Positions 1 through 5,306 of a stretch of DNA of 5,306 nucleotides are shown here, one piece after another. Under the pieces are notes generated by a model that saw only the letters and a program-made list of their open reading frames with translations, was not told where the DNA came from and made no database searches. Positions within the stretch are counted from its first letter, which is position 1. Every line of letters starts with the position of its first letter. The translations under genes and the position numbers were made by a program. The stretch lies in the NCBI GenBank assembly GCA_004144935.1, contig SDZP01000252.1, forward strand, positions 1-5,306, read 5' to 3'. The DNA comes from Caulobacteraceae bacterium (lineage in GTDB: Bacteria > Pseudomonadota > Alphaproteobacteria > Caulobacterales > Caulobacteraceae).

Positions 1-731
1 CTCAGCGTCGCGCCGGTCAGGTCGCAGCGGCTCAGGGATGCCTGCTGGAGCAGGGCGCCGCTGAGGTCGGCGCCGGCCATTGGCGTTCCGTGAATCTGCG
101 CCCCGGCGAGCCTGGCCCCCGCCAGTCTGGCCTTGTTCAGGCTTCCGGCCCTCAGCTTCAGACCCGTGAGGTCGGCCTTGCGCAGGTCGGCTCCGTCCAT
201 CGGATGGTGCGGGATCAGCCGATAGTCGAAGGCCGTCTTCAGCCAGGGGGCGCCGCCGTCGGCGAACGATTCCACCTGCTCCTTCAGGGTCCATTCGCTG
301 GAGTGGCGACCTCCCGGATAGCGCGACAGGTACCAGTCGACCCCCTCCTTGCAGGCGCCCAGCCGGGCCAGCAGCGACTGGTCCACGTGCCGCCCCTTGC
401 CGGCGGCCGGGACGGCGTCGACCAACGCCTGCAGGTTGGCGAACAGGCGGGTCCCGGCAGGATAGGGCGCCGGATCCGGCTTGGCGGCCAGAACGAAGAT
501 CGGCAGACCCATGCCGGCGGCCAGACCCATGCAAAGGTGGGCCGCCGGGTCGGCCGGATACAGGGCCACCAGCATGGCGCATTGGCCCAGCAGCGTCTGG
601 CGCGTCGCCGCCGGACTGTCCTCGGGCAGCATCAGCGGCTCCAGGCCGAGCGCTTCAAGCCGGGCGGAGGCCTCTCCCTCCAGTCCCCCGGCCGGCCCGG
701 AGACGATGCAGACGCGCACGGGATCGGTCAT
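1..731 (-). CDS. Pentapeptide-repeat protein with N-terminal alpha/beta domain (gene D, 3' end outside the window)
   Basis: The first 243 residues of a protein whose frame is open to the left edge. The start is the ATG overlapping the gene C stop as ATGA. Residues 1-108 alternate beta-strand-like and helical stretches (VRVCIVSGP, CAMLVALYPADPAAHL, GLAAGMGLPIFVLAA, FANLQALVDAV). This resembles nucleoside 2-deoxyribosyltransferase-like or TIR-like Rossmann folds, but the position where those families carry the Glu of the ELG.A motif appears to be Cys67, so activity is doubtful. Residues 124-175 hold a linker with GACKEGVDWYLSRYPGG and WLKTAFDYRLIP; I recall similar ACxxG..W(F/Y)...(F/Y)P segments beside repeat domains, but cannot name the family firmly. 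From residue 181 come uninterrupted pentapeptide repeats, which in known proteins form a right-handed quadrilateral beta-helix. Co-translation with a fibre gene suggests a role with the same particle, perhaps as effector or accessory protein; the function is unknown. Confidence 0.8.
   Translation of the reverse strand, partial: MTDPVRVCIVSGPAGGLEGEASARLEALGLEPLMLPEDSPAATRQTLLGQCAMLVALYPADPAAHLCMGLAAGMGLPIFVLAAKPDPAPYPAGTRLFANLQALVDAVPAAGKGRHVDQSLLARLGACKEGVDWYLSRYPGGRHSSEWTLKEQVESFADGGAPWLKTAFDYRLIPHHPMDGADLRKADLTGLKLRAGSLNKARLAGARLAGAQIHGTPMAGADLSGALLQQASLSRCDLTGATL
3..191 (-). repeat. Pentapeptide-repeat coding tract in gene D
   Basis: Twelve complete five-residue units and the start of a thirteenth are in perfect register from residue 181 to the window edge: ADLRK, ADLTG, LKLRA, GSLNK, ARLAG, ARLAG, AQIHG, TPMAG, ADLSG, ALLQQ, ASLSR, CDLTG, ATL. 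The third position is Leu in all but two units (Ile, Met), and position one is mostly Ala, which is the A(D/N)LXX pattern. Four units make one coil, so about three coils are visible and the tract continues off the window. The DNA itself is not a near-identical repeat, so this is a protein-level repeat. Confidence 0.9.
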
Positions 732-739
732 TTGATGCG
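724..739 (-). repeat. Gene C/D junction: 16-base sequence with ATGA stop-start overlap (copy 2)
   Basis: Identical to the B/C junction sequence at 2583..2598, here joining the RIK end of gene C to the MTD start of gene D. Only a weak GGGCGA lies upstream, 10 bases from the start, so translational coupling to gene C is likely. The downstream gene is unrelated to the fibres, so the matching start of D is not explained by fibre homology alone. Confidence 0.7.
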
Positions 740-2590
740 CATCGCCCTGATCAGGATCATGAACGGTGGCTGATTGAGCGCCGCGTCGGTGACCCCTGGC
801 TGGGCCTGGGTCGGCGGGCCCGTATTGCCGGGCGAGGGGGTATTGGAGGTGGTCATGATGGTGTGGACGTGGACATCGGTCGACACGCTGCTGCCGGCGA
901 TGTGGTCGCCCGCCGTGCCAAGCACCTGGGTGGTGTAGCCTGAGACCGCGTGGGTATGGTCCAGGGGGTGGGTATGGTCGCCGAGGGTGTAGCCGTGCGT
1001 ATGGCTGGCCGCGCCGCCCGTAGCGCCGATCTGGTCGTAGCTGACCGCGCCGCGGACATACACGGCGCGCAGGTCCGGTGTCTTGGTCCCGACCAGAGGG
1101 CTCTCCGGATCGGTGATCGTCGAGCCGTTGCAGAGCTGGAAGCCCTCGCCCGTCCAGCCCAGCCTTTGATCGCCGCTCCACCAGCTGATCACCGTGCCGA
1201 CGGGAATGGCCGACACACCGTTCACCTGATGACTGTCGTCGGCGAAGTAGACCCCATCGGAGAGCCGGATCTCGCCATCGACGCTCAGGCGATAGGCCGG
1301 GACGTCCACCCCCACCCCGACGTTCTGGTTGACCGCCAGCATCAGGCCAGGCGGGCCGTCCCCCGCGCTTGTCGGCCCGGTGTCGAAGACGATCTCGCCG
1401 CCTTCCCGCACCTCCAGAATGTTCTGGCTGGCCAGGAAGTTGATGCTGTGCTGGGCGCCCGGATCAGAAACAAGCGCCTTCACCGATCCGTTCTGGACAA
1501 AGCGCAGGTCATGCTGGTCGTCGATCATCAGGTCGCCGGCCCGGACCGTCAGCAGGGGGCCGTCCAACGGGCCGGGAAGGCCACCGACGCCGATTTCGCC
1601 GTCCACGGAAACCTGCAGGGCGGTAGTCAGGGGGTCGCTGCGGACCCGCAGCAGCGCCCCGCGCGAAATCGCATAGGCGGCCTGGTTCAGCGCGGTGGCC
1701 GGAGCGCTGGAGACGGTCGCGGTCTGGCCGCTCACCGACAGGACGGTCAGGGACTGGGCATTCGCCACGTCGATCGCGTCTCCGACTCCGGGGGCCGCAG
1801 GGGCCAAAATCCGGTCGCCCGTCACAGCTGAAGACAGCTCGAAGGCGCTGCTGCCGAACAGCAGGTCGCCATCGCTGCTGATCGTCCCGACACCGGCCTG
1901 TGGTGCGCCCGGCTGCACCGACAGCGCGACCGACGAGGGGGCCTGCTGACCGACCCCGACGGCGCCATGCACCGACAGCGACCCGAACACATCGGTCAGG
2001 GGCGAGGCGACCACCAGCGTCTGTCCCTCGGAGTCCAGGGCTATCGTCGCCGCCGCCCCGCCGCCCGCCGGGGGCCCCATCGTCACCGCGCCGACGGTCA
2101 GGCCCCCATAGCGCCGCGTCGACAGGTCCGGCGTTTGCAGCCGCCGCTCGGGGGTGAAGGTCAGGCAGGCCAACGGCACGATCCAGCCGTTCATCAGCGG
2201 GGGCTGAGAGGAGACGGACAGCACTGGCGCATCGTCGATGCGGCAGTAGCCCGCCCCGGTCGCGAACATCCGGTAGTCGGTGTAGTCGCTGGTCAGGCCG
2301 AGATTCAGATAGACCGCGGGCGACACCTGGTCGCCCAGATTCACGGTCATCGCCCGGGTGAGCAGGATCTCGCGGCCGCCGCCGTCCACGGCCAGGCCGG
2401 GGGCGACGCTGACCGACTGGCCATCCGCCTGGACCGTCACCTCCAGCCCCCAGGCCACGCCCCAGCTGTGCAGGGCCGAGCAGCGCAGGGCCTGGCTCTC
2501 CAGGTGGTAGCTCTGCTCGAGGGCGAAATCCTCCGCCGTCAGCAGGCCGCTGCTCGAAAAATCCAGGCGCTTGCGGCTGGCGTCGGTCAT
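728..2590 (-). CDS. Modular tail-fibre-like protein, collar domain and HxH tip (gene C)
   Basis: A 620-residue paralogue of gene B with the same layout and nearly the same length. The N-terminal module is LLTAEDFALEQSYH (16-29), LHSWGVAWGLEVTV (40-53) and VAPGLAVDGGGREI (62-75). VGIG-type shaft repeats start at 211, 333 and 424, against 214, 329 and 425 in gene B. The segment at 255-352 aligns with the equivalent part of B (GD.I..., a VLSVSGQTATVSSAP stretch, then L.VR.D). The collar-type domain runs 462-514 (IPVGTVISWWSG, FQLCNGS, TPDLRAVYVRG). The tip holds HTH 530, HTH 539, HTH 545 and HVH 574, and the C-terminus is PPFMILIRAMRIK. The ATG at 2590 is chosen because it overlaps the gene B stop as ATGA and places the conserved module at the same offset as in B. 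A Met 44 codons upstream would overlap gene B by 136 bases and adds unrelated sequence. Its partner receptor cannot be told from sequence. Confidence 0.87.
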   Translation of the reverse strand: MTDASRKRLDFSSSGLLTAEDFALEQSYHLESQALRCSALHSWGVAWGLEVTVQADGQSVSVAPGLAVDGGGREILLTRAMTVNLGDQVSPAVYLNLGLTSDYTDYRMFATGAGYCRIDDAPVLSVSSQPPLMNGWIVPLACLTFTPERRLQTPDLSTRRYGGLTVGAVTMGPPAGGGAAATIALDSEGQTLVVASPLTDVFGSLSVHGAVGVGQQAPSSVALSVQPGAPQAGVGTISSDGDLLFGSSAFELSSAVTGDRILAPAAPGVGDAIDVANAQSLTVLSVSGQTATVSSAPATALNQAAYAISRGALLRVRSDPLTTALQVSVDGEIGVGGLPGPLDGPLLTVRAGDLMIDDQHDLRFVQNGSVKALVSDPGAQHSINFLASQNILEVREGGEIVFDTGPTSAGDGPPGLMLAVNQNVGVGVDVPAYRLSVDGEIRLSDGVYFADDSHQVNGVSAIPVGTVISWWSGDQRLGWTGEGFQLCNGSTITDPESPLVGTKTPDLRAVYVRGAVSYDQIGATGGAASHTHGYTLGDHTHPLDHTHAVSGYTTQVLGTAGDHIAGSSVSTDVHVHTIMTTSNTPSPGNTGPPTQAQPGVTDAALNQPPFMILIRAMRIK

Positions 2591-2598
2591 TTGATGCG
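2583..2598 (-). repeat. Gene B/C junction: 16-base sequence with ATGA stop-start overlap (copy 1)
   Basis: On the minus strand this reads CGCATCAAATGACCGA. It encodes the RIK end of gene B and the MTD start of gene C in a 4-base ATGA overlap. The same 16 bases recur exactly at the C/D junction (724..739). No clear Shine-Dalgarno sequence lies just upstream, so gene C is probably translated by termination-reinitiation. Part of the identity is forced by the shared amino acids at both junctions. Confidence 0.7.
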
Positions 2599-4461
2599 GA
2601 TCAGCTTGAGGAGGCTGACATAGGGCGGCAGCGTCGAGGCCATGTCGGTGTGCTGGGCTCCACCGGAGTCGGAGTTCACGCCCGAGGTCTCGGTCGAGGC
2701 CTCGCCGCAACTGGCCGTCCACTTGTGGGAATGGCCGGAAGAGGCGTTGTTGTCGGGCGCGCCCGCCATGCCGTCGCTATGGGTCTCCTGGCCCGTCACC
2801 CCGCCGACGTCGGCATGGGTGTGCGGAAATCCGTGCGTATGGCCGGGCACGGTGAAGAGGTGGTCGTGGGTGTCGGACCCGATGCCGCCATTCGCCTGGC
2901 TGTCGTTGGCGGCCCCGACGATGAAGCGGTTGTCGAGGTTGGGTACGGCTTTGCCGTGCAGCTTGCTGTCCGGGTCGTTCACCACGCCGCCAGCGCAGAT
3001 CATGAAGTTGGGCGGCGGCAACTGGCTGGCGGTCCCCTGCCACCAGTCGATAATCGCCCCTACGGGAACCGCATATTGGCTGCTCGTCTGGACGCTGCCA
3101 TCGGGGAAGACCAGCCCGGTCCCCGGGACGGTCAGTTGCAGCGCCCCCGACACGTCCAGCTTTTCGGTCGGCGTCTTGCCGATGCCCAGGTTGCCGGCCG
3201 GGTCCAGGATCATGCCGAAGGGGGCCGTCGCGCCGGTCGTTCCAGCCGCCACCCGTCCCGGCAGCCAGGCGATGTCGCCGACCTGGTCGAATTGCAGCCG
3301 GGTGGGTGTCGGCGCGCCGCCTGACGTCGGGCTGACCTGGAACTGCACACGGCTGCCGCCATCCTCCGTGGTGACCAGCCCATCGCCGCCGAACGACAAT
3401 GCAGCGCCGCTCGGCTGCGAAATCTCGATGTCGCCTGCGCCGACATGTAGCCGGGCCTGCGGCGGTGACACGCCGAGCCCGGTCCAGGCCTGCCGATCGA
3501 TGGTCAGGGCCGGCTGACCCGCGTCGTTGCGTACCGAGACCACCAGCGCCTGTTCGTAGGTATAGGGCGCGTCAAGGCAGTTGAGCGGCTTGTCGGTGAC
3601 GGCCTCGGTCGGGGAACTGATGCTGACCACCCGAGCCTGCCGCGGCTGGCCCTCACGATCGGTCAGTATCAGGGTGTCGCCGGGATGTAGCACCGCTCCA
3701 AACCGCTCGTCGCTGGCCCGCACCACAGTGTCATAGCTGGTCAACAGTCCGGGGCCCGGCAGCGCGACGATCGGCGCCAGCACGTCCAGACAGGCCTGCG
3801 GCGACATGGTGCCGACCCCCAGCACGCCATCGAGGATGGACAGGCTGGTTTCCGTCGCCGCGAGTTCGGAGGTCTGTTGCGGCGGGGACGGGGCGAGGCT
3901 CATCCACTCGGCGTCGATGCGCAGACCCCGCAGGCTCTCGCTGCTCCAGGCGACGACCGCGGCAGTAACCTCGGTCAGCGGATTGCGGAACGTCAACGCG
4001 CCGGCCGGAACCCCGGCATAGACCCGGCCTGCGCGGGTCACGTTGCTGCCGTCCCAGGTCCCCAGCACCAGGTTGATCGCAGGGTCGATGTCGGCCGGCG
4101 CCTGCCAGGCCAGAACAGGCTCTTCCAGCAGCGTTCCGACCACACCGGGGGGCGTCACCACGGTCATCTCGCCGTAGGTCAGGGTCAGCACCTGGCCGAT
4201 CGCCGCGGGCGGCGGCTCCAGCCGCGCCTGCGCCAGCAGCACCAGCCGCCCCAAGCTGTCTATTCCCAGTCCCTGACCCACCTGCAATGCGCCGCTGGTC
4301 GTCGCCGGGCCGATGTCCAGGCCGCGGACGATACCCCAGCTGTTGAACGCCTGGCCGCCCGCCCGCTGCATGCCGATCTGGAAGGCCTGCTCCGCGGCAT
4401 AGTCCGCGGCGGCCAGGAACTCCCCGGGAAAATAGGCGGTTTCGGTCGGGGCGCCGGTCAT
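2587..4461 (-). CDS. Modular tail-fibre-like protein, collar domain and HxH tip (gene B)
   Basis: A complete 624-residue probable fibre. Residues 8-75 form an N-terminal module with YFPGEFLAAADYAAEQ, SWGIVRGLDI and GLGIDSLGR. I associate this pattern with putative fibres of phage-tail-like injection loci and infer that it attaches the fibre to the particle. Residues 90-200 are unrecognised. Shaft repeats of the VGIG..P...L.V type start at 214 (LGVGTMSPQACLDV), 329 (LGVSPPQARLHV) and 425 (LGIGKTPTEKLDVSG). A segment at 257-344 aligns with one in gene C. A LVFPDGSVQTSS linker leads into a collar-type domain (VPVGAIIDWWQG at 465, FMICAGG at 486, VPNLDNRFIVG at 506). The tip has HDH 532, HTH 541, HTH 547 and HSH 577, and the protein ends PPYVSLLKLIRIK. 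There is no signal peptide or membrane segment, as expected for a particle component. The ATG lies 6 bases after the gene A stop, and the N-terminal module starts at once, supporting this start. Confidence 0.88.
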   Translation of the reverse strand: MTGAPTETAYFPGEFLAAADYAAEQAFQIGMQRAGGQAFNSWGIVRGLDIGPATTSGALQVGQGLGIDSLGRLVLLAQARLEPPPAAIGQVLTLTYGEMTVVTPPGVVGTLLEEPVLAWQAPADIDPAINLVLGTWDGSNVTRAGRVYAGVPAGALTFRNPLTEVTAAVVAWSSESLRGLRIDAEWMSLAPSPPQQTSELAATETSLSILDGVLGVGTMSPQACLDVLAPIVALPGPGLLTSYDTVVRASDERFGAVLHPGDTLILTDREGQPRQARVVSISSPTEAVTDKPLNCLDAPYTYEQALVVSVRNDAGQPALTIDRQAWTGLGVSPPQARLHVGAGDIEISQPSGAALSFGGDGLVTTEDGGSRVQFQVSPTSGGAPTPTRLQFDQVGDIAWLPGRVAAGTTGATAPFGMILDPAGNLGIGKTPTEKLDVSGALQLTVPGTGLVFPDGSVQTSSQYAVPVGAIIDWWQGTASQLPPPNFMICAGGVVNDPDSKLHGKAVPNLDNRFIVGAANDSQANGGIGSDTHDHLFTVPGHTHGFPHTHADVGGVTGQETHSDGMAGAPDNNASSGHSHKWTASCGEASTETSGVNSDSGGAQHTDMASTLPPYVSLLKLIRIK

Positions 4462-4472
4462 TGCGCCTCACC
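4462..4472 (-). promoter_or_regulatory. Weak ribosome-binding site for gene B
   Basis: Read on the minus strand, GGTGAGGCGCA precedes the gene B ATG. The GAGG core includes the stop codon of gene A and sits 4 bases from the start, which is short for a Shine-Dalgarno site. Initiation at gene B is therefore probably helped by ribosomes finishing gene A. Confidence 0.4.
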
Positions 4473-5306
4473 GGATCCGGAGCAGCATGACCAGGCCGGC
4501 GCTGCTCGGCACGCTGCTGGCCGCCTGCGTGTTCTGGCCCGCCAGGGCCGCATCGTTGGGCAGCGAGTTGGGCTCGGGGCAGTCCTGCAGGTAGATTTCA
4601 ACCCAATGGACATGGTCGACGTTGCTGCATTTTGAATCGGTGGTGTCGCTGTCGCCGGGGGTCTGGTCGTCGCTGGTCTGACGCCAGACGCCGGGGTGCA
4701 GATGGATGATCGAATGGGTATGCACGGGGACGGCCTGGACCTCGTGCACGTGGGTCGCCGAGCCGCCGGTCTGCCCGATCAAACCATAGTCATCCGTGCC
4801 GACGATGCTGGATCCGACCAGGTTCGGGGTCGCCAGCCCGTTCAGCCTGCTCAAGGGATCGTTGATGATCCGGCCGTCGCAGATCATGAACTCTTCAGGC
4901 ACGGTCAGCACACCGCCGCCCGACCACCACTCGACGATCCCGCCGACAGGCACCGTGGTGGCGATGGCCGCAGTGTTCTGCAGCACCCCGTCCCCGAAAT
5001 CGAGGCCGCCCTTCATGGACTGGACAGAGCCCGCCACCGCCAGGGCCTGAGCGGGGGCCGCCACGCCGATGCCGACCTGGCCCTGGGCCGTGACAGTCAG
5101 GGTCTGGACGCCGCTGACGGCCGCCGCGCCGGAATAGAGGTCGATGCGTCCGGCCTCGCTGAACACCATGTGGCCGGCTCCGACCTGGTTGCCGCCGGCC
5201 GCGCCCCCCAGCGAGATCGCATGCAGGCTGGCGGCGGCCGGCGTGGCTCCGCTCTGGAGGCTGCCGGCGCCGGCGATGCGCAGGGCCTGGTCCGCCTCGA
5301 GGGCGA
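4468..5306 (-). CDS. Tail-fibre-like protein with collar domain and HxH tip (gene A, 5' end outside the window)
   Basis: This is the C-terminal 278 residues of a probable receptor-binding fibre. The reading frame stays open to the right edge (first whole codon at 5304..5302), and the Met at 5169 is internal because shaft-like sequence (ALRIAGAGSL) continues before it. In order, counting visible residues, it shows a VGIGVAAPAQALAVAG shaft repeat (about 77-92), an LDFGDGVLQ linker (about 101-109), a tail-collar-type domain (VPVGGIVEWWSG to FMICDG to TPNL, about 118-169) and a histidine-rich tip with HVH, HTH, HLH and HVH (about 185-233). It ends in LLRIR. The last part of the tip adds two cysteines (KCSN, QDCP) not matched in its paralogues. 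The collar and VGIG repeats are known from phage and phage-tail-like fibres. That it binds a receptor, and works in the same particle as genes B and C, is inferred from shared architecture and adjacency. Its N-terminal attachment module is unseen. Confidence 0.85.
   Translation of the reverse strand, partial: ALEADQALRIAGAGSLQSGATPAAASLHAISLGGAAGGNQVGAGHMVFSEAGRIDLYSGAAAVSGVQTLTVTAQGQVGIGVAAPAQALAVAGSVQSMKGGLDFGDGVLQNTAAIATTVPVGGIVEWWSGGGVLTVPEEFMICDGRIINDPLSRLNGLATPNLVGSSIVGTDDYGLIGQTGGSATHVHEVQAVPVHTHSIIHLHPGVWRQTSDDQTPGDSDTTDSKCSNVDHVHWVEIYLQDCPEPNSLPNDAALAGQNTQAASSVPSSAGLVMLLRIR

Noticed and set aside
90..773. Long plus-strand open frame opposite gene D
   Set aside because: Arg/Gly/Gln-rich translation with no motif, antisense to a frame with clear pentapeptide repeats; typical of open antisense frames in GC-rich DNA.
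950..1831. Plus-strand open frame of 293 codons opposite gene C
   Set aside because: It lies wholly antisense to the collar and shaft coding region, and its product has no recognisable domain and a low-complexity RR/DR/AA composition.
2591..2722. Upstream extension of gene C to a Met 44 codons earlier
   Set aside because: It would overlap the HxH tip and C-terminus of gene B, and the added residues have no counterpart in gene B. The ATGA start is better supported.
2642..3517. Plus-strand open frames of 291 and 224 codons opposite gene B
   Set aside because: Two different antisense frames are open over the same stretch, which reflects GC bias. Neither has a family motif, while gene B has continuous fibre features there.
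3731..4471. Same-strand alternative frame of 246 codons inside gene B
   Set aside because: Extremely Arg/Gly/Ala-rich out-of-frame product, whereas the gene B frame carries the conserved N-terminal module shared with gene C.
3877..4635. Plus-strand frame of 252 codons crossing the A/B junction
   Set aside because: It spans two minus-strand genes and their start signals, with an Arg/Gln/His-rich product lacking motifs.
5167..5169. Met at 5169 as the start of gene A
   Set aside because: The frame stays open for 45 further codons to the window edge with fibre-shaft-like sequence, no ribosome-binding site is evident, and the paralogues are over 600 residues long.
1..5306. Intramolecular chaperone or peptidase S74 ending on the fibres
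   Set aside because: The C-termini after the collar-type domain are the HxH tip and a short RI[KR] end. No S74 Ser-Lys-type catalytic region is visible in A, B or C.

Overview
The window is a densely packed, GC-rich stretch in which every convincing gene lies on the minus strand. The genes form one apparent operon that runs off both ends. Reading in the direction of transcription (right to left) it holds the 3' part of a tail-fibre-like gene (gene A, 5304..4468), two complete tail-fibre-like genes (gene B, 4461..2587; gene C, 2590..728), and the 5' part of a pentapeptide-repeat gene (gene D, 731..1). No RNA gene, insertion sequence, CRISPR array, promoter or terminator was seen, and there is no gene-free stretch longer than 6 bases.

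Genes A, B and C are paralogues. Each ends in a phage tail-collar-type domain (a PVG..[IV]..WW motif, then [CA]G and P[ND]L motifs), followed by a histidine-rich tip with exactly four HxH motifs at nearly fixed spacing, and a basic C-terminus ending RI[KR]. B and C are colinear over about 620 residues. Their N-terminal module (an EQ motif, SWG[IV]..GL, and a turn-rich G.[GA][IV]D...GR motif) resembles the N-termini of putative fibres found, as far as I recall, near phage-tail-like contractile injection system genes. The shaft carries VGIG-type repeats in the same register in both, and between two of them sits a divergent but alignable shared segment. A is cut off upstream, so its N-terminus cannot be seen.

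Gene D begins by a 4-base ATGA overlap with C. It encodes an N-terminal alpha/beta domain that looks like a degenerate nucleoside-deoxyribosyltransferase-like fold, a linker with a Cys-Lys-Glu...Trp-Tyr...Tyr-Pro-Gly motif, and then at least twelve consecutive pentapeptide repeats. Its role is unknown. It could be an effector, an accessory protein or a structural beta-helix part.

A plausible reading is a cassette of alternative or hetero-assembled receptor-binding fibres for a phage tail or phage-tail-like injection particle, followed by a co-translated pentapeptide-repeat protein. No sheath, tube, baseplate or ATPase gene is inside the window, so assignment to a particle type is inference. 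The composition (high GC, strong G/C preference at third positions) fits a GC-rich proteobacterium, perhaps an alphaproteobacterium, but the sequence does not settle the taxon.
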